Source: an uncultured Bacteroides sp. (GTDB lineage Bacteria > Bacteroidota > Bacteroidia > Bacteroidales > Bacteroidaceae). From it: a stretch of DNA of 64,000 bases. Numbering within the stretch: position 1 is the stretch's first letter; every line of letters starts with the position of its first letter. Shown piece by piece: positions 17,309 to 26,122 of the stretch. A model generated the notes under the pieces. It was not told where the DNA came from. It was given only the letters and a program-made list of their open reading frames with translations, and searched no databases. The stretch covers positions 1 to 64,000 of the forward strand of contig URYL01000004.1 in the NCBI GenBank assembly GCA_900552075.1, given 5' to 3'. The translations under genes and the position numbers were made by a program.

Positions 17309-18001
17309 ATGGAAGCACAATATGATTTTCTTCCCGTACCGGGAACAAAGAACGAAGACAAGAACCCGAAGCTTTATCCGAAACTCGTGACCAGAGGGGC
17401 TGTACCCTTCAGTGAAATTATCCGGCAGATAGCCCGTTCTTCCGGATTCAAGGAAGGTACGGTCATCGGGGTGATGGAGGAAGTGGAAAAATGGACGGCT
17501 TACTACATCGCTCATGGGGAGTCTGTGGAGATAGGCCACATGGCCTACGCCGTAGCCAACCTGAAAGCGGAAAAAGAGGTGACCGACGAAGGCGAGATAC
17601 ACGCACAAAGTGTCTGCTTTGACAAAGTGAGGTTCCGCACCGCCAAAAGCTTCAACCAGCGATGCCGCGGACAACAGCTCTCGCGGGCCAAAGCTGGATG
17701 GAAGTTTCAACAAAGTTCCGCACGCTACACGGAACAGGAACGACTGAATCTGGTCATGGAATACCTAAAGCAATACCCGTTCATCACACGGACAAAGTAC
17801 GGAGAACTGACCGGGCTACAGAAGTCGAAGGCCTGGAAAGACCTGAGCAAATGGGTAAAGGAAAAGAAACTGGGCACGCAGGGAAGAGCGCCCCACAAAA
17901 TCTATGTGCTCTTCACCGGACAGCCTATTTCGACAACAGACGGCGGCTCAGGTAGCGCACCGGATACCACACCGACAGAAAACCTACCGCCAGCACGGTG
18001 A
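17309..18001 (+). CDS. HU/IHF-like DNA-binding protein with C-terminal extension
   Basis: 230 residues. Residues about 1-125 resemble the HU-like family of Bacteroidales (VTRGAVPFSEIIRQIARSSG, then EVEKWTAYYIAHGESVEIGH). The remainder carries a helical segment (RLNLVMEYLKQYPFITRTKY) that may be a winged-helix-like DNA-binding part, and a low-complexity Gly/Ser/Pro/Thr tail. Such proteins are abundant in this order; their targets are unknown to me. The last 77 nt are antisense to the end of the permease gene on the other strand. Confidence 0.75.
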   Translation: MEAQYDFLPVPGTKNEDKNPKLYPKLVTRGAVPFSEIIRQIARSSGFKEGTVIGVMEEVEKWTAYYIAHGESVEIGHMAYAVANLKAEKEVTDEGEIHAQSVCFDKVRFRTAKSFNQRCRGQQLSRAKAGWKFQQSSARYTEQERLNLVMEYLKQYPFITRTKYGELTGLQKSKAWKDLSKWVKEKKLGTQGRAPHKIYVLFTGQPISTTDGGSGSAPDTTPTENLPPAR

Positions 18002-19154
18002 CAAACACCAGCACCACGTCCTGCCAGTGTACGCTGACCGGATAAGCATCGACAATGAAACTGCCGGAAGCTCCTAGTGAAATCAATCCGAAGGTCTGTT
18101 GCAGCCAGCAGAGCAATACGCCCAGTACGATACCTGCCACAGCCCCAATGAACGATATCAGGCGCCCCTCGAAGAGGAAGATACGCACAATCTGCCGGTC
18201 ACTGGCACCTAAGTTGCGTAGGGTGACCACATCGTCACGCTTGTCGATGATGAGCATGGACAGGGAACCGATGACATTGAAACAGGCAATCATCAGGATA
18301 AAGGTGAGAAAGAGATAGGAAATGAACTTCTCGATTTTCATGATGCGGAACGTATCGGCCTGCTGTTCGTAGCGGTCGAGCACGCGGAAACGTTCACCCA
18401 ACTGTGTTCCCAGCTTACGCTTGAAGGCATCCACGTCGGTGCCCGGCTTCAGCTTCAGATTGACGGCACTGACTTCGGTGGTGTACTGAAACAGCTTGCG
18501 AGCGAACTTCAGCGAGGTAAGGATGTAGGAGCCGTCGTATTTCTCCTGATTGACGGCAAACACCAATCCAGAAGAAAACAGGTTGCCCCCGGTGAAGGAG
18601 GCAGCCGGATTGGCCATGTTCACCTTGACCCCACGCTTGGGAGCATACACCTCCAGCGGGTCGAGGAAACGAATACCGGTGCCCAGATTGGCCAGCAACT
18701 GCACGCCGGGAATGGCATAGTCTGCCACTTCGTCGTGAAGCAGCAGGTCACCTTTCCCAAAAAGGATGGTATCAATCGGAGTCAGCTCGGTGAAATTGTC
18801 TTCCACTCCCTTGACCACAGCCATGGCCTGCCGCCCCTGATACTGCACCAGGGCATTGTCTTCCAGCGACTCACACACCAAGGCCACTTCGGGTATTTTC
18901 TGGATGGCCACAATGGACTTATCCTGCCCATCGAACACCTTCCCGGCAGCCGGCACCACCTTCAGCTCCGGGTCGAAAGCCGTAAACAGATTGGACACCA
19001 GATCCTGAAAACCGTTGAACACAGACAAGGTACACACCAAGGCCAAGGTGGCAAGCGCCACTCCGCACACCGAAATACCGGAAATCACATTGATGGCATT
19101 GTGTGACTTCTTGGAAAACAAATAGCGCCTAGCTATGTAAAAAGGGAAATTCAC
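17925..19154 (-). CDS. FtsX-like/LolC-E-type ABC transporter permease
   Basis: 409 residues: a first transmembrane helix near 21-45, a large periplasmic domain (about 46-265), and three transmembrane helices near 275-300, 318-345 and 370-395. The start FPFYIARRYLFSKKSHNAIN is typical of LolC/LolE-like permeases. No ATPase gene is adjacent, so the partner (LolD-like) must be elsewhere. A role in lipoprotein release from the inner membrane is plausible but not shown. Its 3' end overlaps the HU-like gene convergently. Confidence 0.85.
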   Translation of the reverse strand: MNFPFYIARRYLFSKKSHNAINVISGISVCGVALATLALVCTLSVFNGFQDLVSNLFTAFDPELKVVPAAGKVFDGQDKSIVAIQKIPEVALVCESLEDNALVQYQGRQAMAVVKGVEDNFTELTPIDTILFGKGDLLLHDEVADYAIPGVQLLANLGTGIRFLDPLEVYAPKRGVKVNMANPAASFTGGNLFSSGLVFAVNQEKYDGSYILTSLKFARKLFQYTTEVSAVNLKLKPGTDVDAFKRKLGTQLGERFRVLDRYEQQADTFRIMKIEKFISYLFLTFILMIACFNVIGSLSMLIIDKRDDVVTLRNLGASDRQIVRIFLFEGRLISFIGAVAGIVLGVLLCWLQQTFGLISLGASGSFIVDAYPVSVHWQDVVLVFVTVLAVGFLSVWYPVRYLSRRLLSK

Positions 19155-19183
19155 CGTTATACCTTATTTATAAATTCAGATAA

Positions 19184-19229
19184 ATAAAAACCCACAGAAG
19201 CCCCGGGAACAAAGCCCTCCTCTTCTGTG
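19184..19229 (-). terminator. Terminator after rbfA
   Basis: CACAGAAG (19193-19200) pairs with CTTCTGTG (19222-19229); the minus-strand T-run lies at 19190-19184. It falls between rbfA and the permease gene, so the permease may need its own promoter or read-through. Confidence 0.6.
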
Positions 19230-19255
19230 AGTTCTTACTGGTCTTTTACATGTGG

Positions 19256-19591
19256 TTATTTCTTCAACAATTCGTCAATCTTCTCCGCGTAATCCAGCGA
19301 ATCGTCCACAAAGAACTTCAGCTCCGGAATGATACGCAGCTGATGGCGCACCCGGTTGCCGAGTTCAAAGCGGATGGACTTCATGTTGGCATTGATGTTC
19401 TTCACGATTTCTTCACTTCTCTCCGAAGGGAAGACGCTCAGATATACACGCGCGTAACTCATATCGGGACTGATACGGACAATGCTGACCGAAACCAGCA
19501 CGCCCGGCATGGACTTGGTCTGCAAAAGGAAAATCTCGCTCAGTTCCTTCTGAATGAGGCGGGCAATCTTGTTTTGTCTGGTTGTTTCCAT
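19256..19591 (-). CDS. rbfA: Ribosome-binding factor A
   Basis: 111 residues with the KH-like RbfA fold: N-terminal RQNKIARLIQKELSEIF, the core VSIVRISPDMSYARVYLSVF and the C-terminal PELKFFVDDSLDYAEKIDELL. It helps 16S rRNA 5' end maturation, notably in the cold. It lies 10 nt behind the O-methyltransferase gene. Confidence 0.95.
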   Translation of the reverse strand: METTRQNKIARLIQKELSEIFLLQTKSMPGVLVSVSIVRISPDMSYARVYLSVFPSERSEEIVKNINANMKSIRFELGNRVRHQLRIIPELKFFVDDSLDYAEKIDELLKK

Positions 19592-19601
19592 ATTACTTCT
19601 T

Positions 19602-20240
19602 TTATTTTTTACGTATGATAGTCAGACCGTCGCGCAAGGGCAGGATGACTTTCTCCACCCGTAGGTCGGCAGCCACCAGGTCGTTGAATTTCTTGATACC
19701 GATGGTCTGCGTGTCGGTGTGGTGCGGTTCTTCGAGCACATGCCCGTCCCACAGGGTGTTGTCGGCAATGATGTAGCCGCCGGAATGCATCTTCTGCAGA
19801 ATCATCTCGTAGTATTCCACATAGAAACGCTTGTTTCCATCGACAAAGGCCAAGTCGAACACAATGTCCATATCGGGCACCATCTGCAAGGCATCTCCGA
19901 TATAAAACCGGATTTTATCGGCATACGGAGAATTTTCCAGCCATGGACGGGTGAAGTCTTCCTGCTCGTCGTTGATCTCGAAAGTGTGGAGCATTGCTCC
20001 GTCTTCCAGACCTTCTGCCAGACAAAGCGCAGAATATCCGCTGTAAGTACCTATCTCAAGCACCTGCTTCGGACGTATCATCTGCACGAACATCTTCAGC
20101 ATTCTTCCCTGCAAGTGGCCCGAAGCCATACGGGGACGCAGGAGTTTCACGTGCGTCGCCCGGTACAGCGCTTTCAGGTAGTCACTTTCTTCGTCGATAT
20201 GCTGAAGAATGTATTCATCGAGCGCGTCTGTCTCTTTCAT
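19602..20240 (-). CDS. SAM-dependent O-methyltransferase (COMT-like, family 3)
   Basis: 212 residues. Motif I is VLEIGTYSGYSAL, the metal/substrate segment is DLAFVDGNKRFYVEYYE, and IADNTLWDGHV follows, all typical of the cation-dependent caffeoyl-CoA O-methyltransferase family. The substrate cannot be told from the sequence. It lies between pyk (2 nt) and rbfA (10 nt), so these are probably one transcript. Confidence 0.9.
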   Translation of the reverse strand: MKETDALDEYILQHIDEESDYLKALYRATHVKLLRPRMASGHLQGRMLKMFVQMIRPKQVLEIGTYSGYSALCLAEGLEDGAMLHTFEINDEQEDFTRPWLENSPYADKIRFYIGDALQMVPDMDIVFDLAFVDGNKRFYVEYYEMILQKMHSGGYIIADNTLWDGHVLEEPHHTDTQTIGIKKFNDLVAADLRVEKVILPLRDGLTIIRKK

Positions 20241-20242
20241 GA

Positions 20243-21703
20243 TTACAAGTAACGGTTACGGTTGGGCAACACGTATTCTTCTTCGCTTTTCAGCACGTCG
20301 CCCACCTGATTGATTTCCAGGAAAGAAGTATGAGTTCCCTGTTTACCACCGCTCAAGTAAGCCACCATTTCATTTTCGGCCAGCACACCGTCGTTAATCA
20401 GCTTGCGCAGGGCAGTGAAGTAGTATTCCTGTCCGTTGGCCTTTTCCGGCATGTAGATAGCTTCCACACCGTATGACAGCGCCAGGTGACGCATGGTCTT
20501 TTCTTTGTAGCAGATGGCCAGCACCGGATATTTGCCGCGGAACGCAGCCAAGTTGCGGGCAGTCAGACCGCTGAAGCTGTCGGTAATGATGGCACGAATC
20601 GGCATCAGGTTCGTAGCACGTACCGCCTGTTTGGCCAGGAAGCTCGTCACATCGGTATTGGCCGGAGTCAAAGGAATAGGAATATCGTTTTCTTCCATCT
20701 TGTCTTTTTCTGCCTGAGCCGCAATCTTCGCCATGGTCTTCACGGCTTCCACCGGATACTTACCGTAAGCCGTTTCGCCACTCAGCATCAGGGCATCGGT
20801 ACGGTAGTAAATGGCATTGGCGATATCGGTCACCTCGGCACGGGTCGGACGCGGATTGTTAATCATCGTGTGCAGCATCTGCGTAGCCACGATGACCGGC
20901 TTCTTGGCCAGGATACATTTCTTAATCAGGATACGCTGGATACCCGGGATACGTTCCTGCGGCACTTCGATACCCAAGTCGCCACGGGCTACCATCACAC
21001 CGTCGGCCACTTCCAGGATTTCGTCGATGTTGTCCACACCTTCCTGGTTCTCAATCTTGGCGATAATCTTGATATCACTGTGGTGTGCATCCAGAATTTC
21101 ACGGATGTCCAATACATCCTGACGGTTGCGCACGAAAGAGTGAGCGATGAAGTCGATGTCCTTTTCGATGGCATAAAGGATATTGTTGCGGTCTTTTTCT
21201 GTCAGAGAAGGCAGGTTGATGCGCACGCCCGGCACATTCACACTCTTGCGGCTTCCCAAAGTCGCGTCGTTGCAGACTTCACAGAAAAGCGTATCTTCGT
21301 TCTTGTCGATGACCTTCAGTTCCAGCTCGCCGTCGTCCATCAGCACGTCAGCGCCTACAGACAAATCGTGTACAAATCCCGGATAAGTCACCGAAATGCA
21401 CTCATGAGTGGTTTCCTGTTCCGGATTGCCTACAATACGTACTTTTTCACCGGTCTTGAAATCAATCGGGCCTTCTGCACTGGCCGTGGTACGTACTTCC
21501 GGTCCCTTTGTATCCATCAGGATACCGATACGGTTGGAAACGGTACGCACATTATTAATCAACTTTTCGAAACCTTCACGGCTGGCATGTGCAGTGTTCA
21601 TACGTACCACGTTCATACCTGCATTAAAAAGGTCTCGGATAAAATCTACTTCGCAGCGCAAGTCCGAAATGGACGCAACGATCTTTGTTTGTTTAAGCAT
21701 CAT
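20243..21703 (-). CDS. pyk: Pyruvate kinase
   Basis: 486 residues. Conserved blocks visible: MNTAHASREG near the start, IAKIENQEGVDNIDEIL, MVARGDLGIEVP, ATQMLHTMI and SGETAYGKYP. It converts phosphoenolpyruvate and ADP to pyruvate and ATP. The gene lies 10 nt behind aroQ and 2 nt ahead of the O-methyltransferase gene, forming an aroQ-pyk-omt-rbfA run. Confidence 0.96.
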   Translation of the reverse strand: MMLKQTKIVASISDLRCEVDFIRDLFNAGMNVVRMNTAHASREGFEKLINNVRTVSNRIGILMDTKGPEVRTTASAEGPIDFKTGEKVRIVGNPEQETTHECISVTYPGFVHDLSVGADVLMDDGELELKVIDKNEDTLFCEVCNDATLGSRKSVNVPGVRINLPSLTEKDRNNILYAIEKDIDFIAHSFVRNRQDVLDIREILDAHHSDIKIIAKIENQEGVDNIDEILEVADGVMVARGDLGIEVPQERIPGIQRILIKKCILAKKPVIVATQMLHTMINNPRPTRAEVTDIANAIYYRTDALMLSGETAYGKYPVEAVKTMAKIAAQAEKDKMEENDIPIPLTPANTDVTSFLAKQAVRATNLMPIRAIITDSFSGLTARNLAAFRGKYPVLAICYKEKTMRHLALSYGVEAIYMPEKANGQEYYFTALRKLINDGVLAENEMVAYLSGGKQGTHTSFLEINQVGDVLKSEEEYVLPNRNRYL

Positions 21704-21713
21704 AATAAATATA

Positions 21714-22145
21714 CTATAATTTGTTGTTGTCTACTAAAAAGGATTCTACGGCCAGACGATAGGAATCCAGGCCGAATCCGCAGATAACGCCTACACAGGC
21801 ACAGGAAATCATGGATTTATGACGAAACTCTTCCCGTTTGTGCACATTCGAGATGTGAACCTCCACGACTGGAGTGGTCACAGCACGGATGGCATCCTGC
21901 AAAGCGATGGAAGTATGGGTGTAGGCACCTGCATTCAGCACTATACCGTCGTATGAAAAGCCTACTTCATGAATTTTGTTGATCAGTTCCCCTTCTACAT
22001 TCGACTGGTAATACGCAAACTCAATCGACGGATACCGTTCTTTCAATTTTTCCAGATAACTTTCAAAAGATTCGGCTCCATAAATGGAAGGCTCTCGTTT
22101 GCCTAACAGATTAATGTTCGGGCCATTGATTATTTGTATTTTCAT
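21714..22145 (-). CDS. aroQ: Type II 3-dehydroquinate dehydratase
   Basis: 143 residues, the small dodecameric type. GPNINLLGKREPSIYG opens the protein with the active-site Arg and Tyr loop; the substrate-binding segment HISNVHKREEFRHKS follows. It catalyses the third step of the shikimate pathway. It is divergent from xerD, with a 66-nt spacer. Confidence 0.95.
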   Translation of the reverse strand: MKIQIINGPNINLLGKREPSIYGAESFESYLEKLKERYPSIEFAYYQSNVEGELINKIHEVGFSYDGIVLNAGAYTHTSIALQDAIRAVTTPVVEVHISNVHKREEFRHKSMISCACVGVICGFGLDSYRLAVESFLVDNNKL

Positions 22146-22211
22146 CTGTTTACTTCTGCTGAACTTTTAATACTTTTGTAGAAGAATTTGGTGCAAAGAT
22201 ACGAAAAAGAA

Positions 22212-23126
22212 ATGAAAAAGGCCGATAAAAAAAACATAATAATAAAGTATAAGCAATACTTGAAGCTGGAAAAGTCGCTCTCAGCCAATACCGTAGATGC
22301 TTATCTCACGGATTTGGACAAGCTGTTGGCCTTTCTGGAACTGGAGGGTATCGACTTCACCGATGTCACACTGGAACACCTGGAAACCTTTTCGGCCGGA
22401 CTCCGCGACATCGGCATCCACCCCCGCTCCCAAGCCAGAATTCTGTCGGGCATCCGCTCTTTTTTCCGTTTCCTGATGCTCGACGGTTACATTGAACAAG
22501 ACCCCTCCGAATTGCTGGAATCGCCGCAGATAGGCAAGCATCTGCCCGACGTACTGAGCGTGGAAGAAATTGATAACCTAATTGGAGCCATCGACCGCAC
22601 TTCACGCGAAGGACAGCGCAACCGGGCGATTTTAGAAACGCTCTACAGCTGCGGACTGCGTGTATCGGAACTGTGCAACCTCAAGCTTTCGGACCTGTAC
22701 CTGAAAGAAAAGTTTATCAGGGTGGAAGGAAAAGGCAGCAAGCAACGGCTGGTGCCGATTTCCCCACGTGCCATTCACGAACTACAGCTCTATTTTGCCG
22801 ACCGGAACCAAGGACTTATCAAACCCGGGTACGAAGATTTTGTATTTATCAGCCGCTTCGGGAAGAACATCTCACGCATCATGGTATTCCACATTATCAA
22901 GGAACTGGCCGAACAAATAAGATTAAAGAAGACCATCAGCCCCCACACCTTCCGCCATTCGTTTGCCACCCATCTGCTGGAAGGAGGAGCCAATCTGCGG
23001 GCCATACAATGCATGCTTGGACATGAGAGCATCAGCACCACGGAAATCTACACACACCTCGACCGCAGCCGCCTGCGGCAAGAAATCTTGGAGCACCACC
23101 CGCGTAATTTACACAAAAATGAATAA
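22212..23126 (+). CDS. xerD: Tyrosine recombinase XerD
   Basis: 304 residues from the ATG at 22212 (an in-frame TTG lies further upstream). Catalytic residues: Arg in SCGLRVSELCNL, Lys in VEGKGSKQR, His and Arg in SPHTFRHSFATHL, His in MLGHESISTTEIYTH and Tyr in the same motif. It probably acts with the XerC-like protein at dif. TACTTTTG at 22171-22178 could be the -7 box. The aroQ/xerD divergent pair is usual in Bacteroides. Confidence 0.92.
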   Translation: MKKADKKNIIIKYKQYLKLEKSLSANTVDAYLTDLDKLLAFLELEGIDFTDVTLEHLETFSAGLRDIGIHPRSQARILSGIRSFFRFLMLDGYIEQDPSELLESPQIGKHLPDVLSVEEIDNLIGAIDRTSREGQRNRAILETLYSCGLRVSELCNLKLSDLYLKEKFIRVEGKGSKQRLVPISPRAIHELQLYFADRNQGLIKPGYEDFVFISRFGKNISRIMVFHIIKELAEQIRLKKTISPHTFRHSFATHLLEGGANLRAIQCMLGHESISTTEIYTHLDRSRLRQEILEHHPRNLHKNE

Positions 23127-23265
23127 AATCCCCACTTTTTAAGCTTTTTTCCCAATGAATCCTCAAAAAAAAGCAGATAAAGATTAACACATAATGGAGT
23201 TTTTCTTATCTTTGCCCCAAATATGAATGGAATTATTCATTTATACAAACTAAATATTTAACATC

Positions 23266-24942
23266 ATGATTAAGAAGTTGTATTTGCCGTTAGTGGCATT
23301 GTTAGTCCTTGCTTTCTCTTCATGTAGCAAGATGGGCGAATTGTCTCCTGACTACTTCACAACCAACCCTGAAGTGTTGGAAGCTATTGGTGGTAAGGTG
23401 CCTGTAACTATTACAGGAAAATTCCCGGAAAAATACTTCAAGAAAAACGCAACTGTTGAAGTGACTCCGGTTCTGAGATGGGAAGGCGGCGAAGCTAAAG
23501 GCCAGCCGGCTACATTCCAAGGTGAAAAAGTACAAGGTAACGACCAGACTATCTCTTACAAGACTGGTGGTACTTATACTATGAAAGCCGTTTTCGATTA
23601 TGTTCCTGAAATGGCTAAATCTGAACTTTACCTGGATTTCAAGATTAAGAAAGGTAAAAAAGAATACACTATTCCTTCTGTAAAGATTGCTGACGGTGTA
23701 ATCGCTACTTCAGAACTTCCGACTGTAAACTCTGCTAACGCTGCTTACGCTCCGGATGCATTCCAGCGTATCATCAAGCAGGCTAAGGAAGCTCAGATTA
23801 TGTTCTTGATCCAGCAAGCTAACCTGCGTGCCAGCGAACTGAAGTCAGACAGCTTGAAAGCATTCCACAAACAAGTGGTAGCTGTTGCCGGCGATACTAA
23901 GAACTACAAGCTGAACAACATCGAAATTTCTGCTTACGCTTCACCTGATGGTGGTGTAGAACTGAACACTACACTGGCTGAAAATCGTCAGAACAATACT
24001 GAAAAGTATATGAACCAGCAGTTGAAGAAAGGTAAGATTGAAACTGAAGTAGATGCTAAATATACTGCTCAGGACTGGGATGGATTCCAAGAACTGGTTT
24101 CTAAATCAAACATCCAGGATAAAGACCTGATTTTGCGTGTTCTGTCTATGTACAGCGATCCGGAACAACGCGAAACTGAAATCAAGAACATTTCTTCAGT
24201 TTACAAAACTTTGGCTGACGAAATCCTGCCGCAGTTGCGTCGTGCTCGCTTGACAGCTAACTACGACGTAATCGGACGTAGCGACGAAGAAATCAACGCT
24301 GCATTTGATACTGACGCTAAAGTATTGAGCAACGAAGAATTGTTGTATGCTGCAACTCTGACAAACGACAACGCTCGTAAAGAAGCTATCTACAAGAAGA
24401 CTGTAGAATTGTATCCGAACGATTATCGTGCTTACAACAACTTGGGTATGATGGCTTATGCAAACGGTGACTTGGCTGCTGCTGAAAACTACTTCAAACA
24501 GGCTGCCAGCAAGGACGCTAACGCTGCTGAAGTGAACACTAACCTCGGTTTGATTGAATTGACTAAGGGTAACGTAGCTAACGCTGAAACTTACCTGAGC
24601 AAGTCAACTGGTGCTAACACAGCTAACGAAGCTCTGGGTAACTTGTACATCAAACAAGGTCAGTATGACCGCGCTGTGCAGGCATTCGGTGACACTAAGA
24701 CTAACTCTGCTGCTTTGGCTCAAATCTTAGCTAAAGACTACAACAAAGCAAAATCTACTCTGTCTGCAGTGAAAAATCCGGACGCTTACACTAACTACCT
24801 GATGGCTATTGTAGGTGCTAGAACTAACAACGCTGACTTGGTTAAGAGCAGCATGGACAAAGTAAAACAGCAGGATGCTACTTTGGCTGCTAAAGCTCAA
24901 AACGACCGTGAATTTGCAAAATATGCAAACGAAATAAAGTAA
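23266..24942 (+). CDS. TPR/OmpA-like outer-membrane lipoprotein
   Basis: 558 residues. A signal peptide with lipobox (LLVLAFSSC) predicts lipidation at Cys20. The middle has an OmpA-like segment (IEISAYASPDGGVELN and LAENRQNNTEKYM), and the C-terminal third has tetratricopeptide repeats (YRAYNNLGMMAYANGDLAAA onward). Codon use is strongly biased and Ala/Asn/Thr-rich, suggesting very high expression. A TATCTTTG -7 box lies at 23207-23214 and a strong terminator follows, so it is a single-gene unit. Exact role unknown; an abundant cell-envelope lipoprotein is the best description. Confidence 0.85.
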   Translation: MIKKLYLPLVALLVLAFSSCSKMGELSPDYFTTNPEVLEAIGGKVPVTITGKFPEKYFKKNATVEVTPVLRWEGGEAKGQPATFQGEKVQGNDQTISYKTGGTYTMKAVFDYVPEMAKSELYLDFKIKKGKKEYTIPSVKIADGVIATSELPTVNSANAAYAPDAFQRIIKQAKEAQIMFLIQQANLRASELKSDSLKAFHKQVVAVAGDTKNYKLNNIEISAYASPDGGVELNTTLAENRQNNTEKYMNQQLKKGKIETEVDAKYTAQDWDGFQELVSKSNIQDKDLILRVLSMYSDPEQRETEIKNISSVYKTLADEILPQLRRARLTANYDVIGRSDEEINAAFDTDAKVLSNEELLYAATLTNDNARKEAIYKKTVELYPNDYRAYNNLGMMAYANGDLAAAENYFKQAASKDANAAEVNTNLGLIELTKGNVANAETYLSKSTGANTANEALGNLYIKQGQYDRAVQAFGDTKTNSAALAQILAKDYNKAKSTLSAVKNPDAYTNYLMAIVGARTNNADLVKSSMDKVKQQDATLAAKAQNDREFAKYANEIK

Positions 24943-24960
24943 TCCAATAAATTACTGATT

Positions 24961-24997
24961 AAAAACCGGGGTCATTCGTATGACTCCGGTTTTTTTA
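24961..24997 (+). terminator. Terminator after the TPR lipoprotein gene
   Basis: AAACCGGGGTCAT pairs with ATGACTCCGGTTT (one G-T pair) across TCGT, followed by a T-run. Confidence 0.88.
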
Positions 24998-25078
24998 TGT
25001 CTTTTCTGGAAAGAATGTGAGGAACTTGGAAGATTATAAAATGAAAATTTGTATTTTCGCATAAATAAAACTCCGTTT

Positions 25079-26086
25079 ATGAAAAAGCTATACTTGCTTC
25101 TCTTTTCTGTATACCTTCTGTTCTGCTTGGATTCCTGCAAACAGAACAACGAATTCGAGCTGAAAGGTGAACTTGAAGGTTTTACCTCCGATATGATTCT
25201 GGTAATCTATGATGACCCAGAAGCCCGATTAGATACCATTTATCCAAGAGACGGTAAGTTTATTTATACTTTTACACCAGATACACTGAATCTTTTCCGC
25301 TTGGTCAATGATTCAGGAAAGTCGATTCCCATTTTTGCCGACAAAGGATGGAAGGTGTCCATGAAAGGCAGCTTCACCCACCCGGACATCAAAGGAGATG
25401 GTCCCAATAATGAATATCAGGAATTCAGACAAAGTATCCAGACACTTACTGACCCTGTAAAAATCAGACAACAAGCGGAGACATTCATCCAAAACCACCC
25501 ACAATCATACGCCTCGGCCTATATTCTATGGCAGTATTTCAGCCAGATTGAAAATCCAGACCTTACCCTTGTCTCCAAACTGGCAGAGCCACTGACAGGT
25601 AAGGTGAAAGACTGCAGAGTGCTAAGCGAAGTTCTACAGAAACTACCCGACAAGGAGAAAAGTAATGCGACTTACCTGAATTATATCTCTATAAAAAAAA
25701 GAGACGGCGAATATCTGTCATGGAGTGGCAGTAACCAAAAAGCATATTCACTTCTCAATTTCTGGGCCAGCTGGGATAAGGAAAGTCTAACCCAAAAAGA
25801 TTCATTATACTCCTTGTACCCCAATATCCTGAAAAAAGATTTCAGAGTAATCAACTTCTCATTGGACTACCAGAAAGAAGAATGGCTAAAAGAGACAGAA
25901 AAAGACAGCGAGCAATGGATTGAAGTCTGTGACTACAAAGGATGGGATAATCCAATTATCAAACAGCTACAAGTGCATAACCTCCCTTTCAACGTCCTGA
26001 TAGACCGAAACCGAAAAATTCTAGGATACAACCTCTACGGAAAAGAGCTGATGGAGAAATTGGAAACCCTGACGGCAGAAGAATAG
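25079..26086 (+). CDS. DUF4369 lipoprotein with degenerate thioredoxin-like domain
   Basis: 335 residues from the ATG at 25079, which gives a clean signal peptide (MKKLYLLLFSVYLLF) and lipobox LDSC; the longer frame from 25049 would spoil it. An N-terminal DUF4369 domain (FELKGELEGFTSDMILVIYD) is followed by a helical linker and a C-terminal thioredoxin-like domain. In TlpA/ResA-type proteins the active site is WASWCxxC; here it reads FWASWDKES, so both redox cysteines are gone. It is probably a periplasm-facing protein without thiol redox activity. Confidence 0.85.
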   Translation: MKKLYLLLFSVYLLFCLDSCKQNNEFELKGELEGFTSDMILVIYDDPEARLDTIYPRDGKFIYTFTPDTLNLFRLVNDSGKSIPIFADKGWKVSMKGSFTHPDIKGDGPNNEYQEFRQSIQTLTDPVKIRQQAETFIQNHPQSYASAYILWQYFSQIENPDLTLVSKLAEPLTGKVKDCRVLSEVLQKLPDKEKSNATYLNYISIKKRDGEYLSWSGSNQKAYSLLNFWASWDKESLTQKDSLYSLYPNILKKDFRVINFSLDYQKEEWLKETEKDSEQWIEVCDYKGWDNPIIKQLQVHNLPFNVLIDRNRKILGYNLYGKELMEKLETLTAEE

Positions 26087-26122
26087 AAACAAAAATAAGA
26101 CACCCCTTAAAAACAAACTTAA

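Noticed and set aside
17126..17713. 195-residue minus-strand frame opposite the HU-like gene
   Set aside because: Lies antisense to the HU-like gene and across the repeat arrays; no motif, Cys/Phe-rich as expected from a shadow.
20486..21787. 433-residue open frame on the plus strand
   Set aside because: It is entirely antisense to pyk and aroQ-side sequence; its translation is His/Arg/Val-rich with no family features, a shadow of a codon-biased gene.
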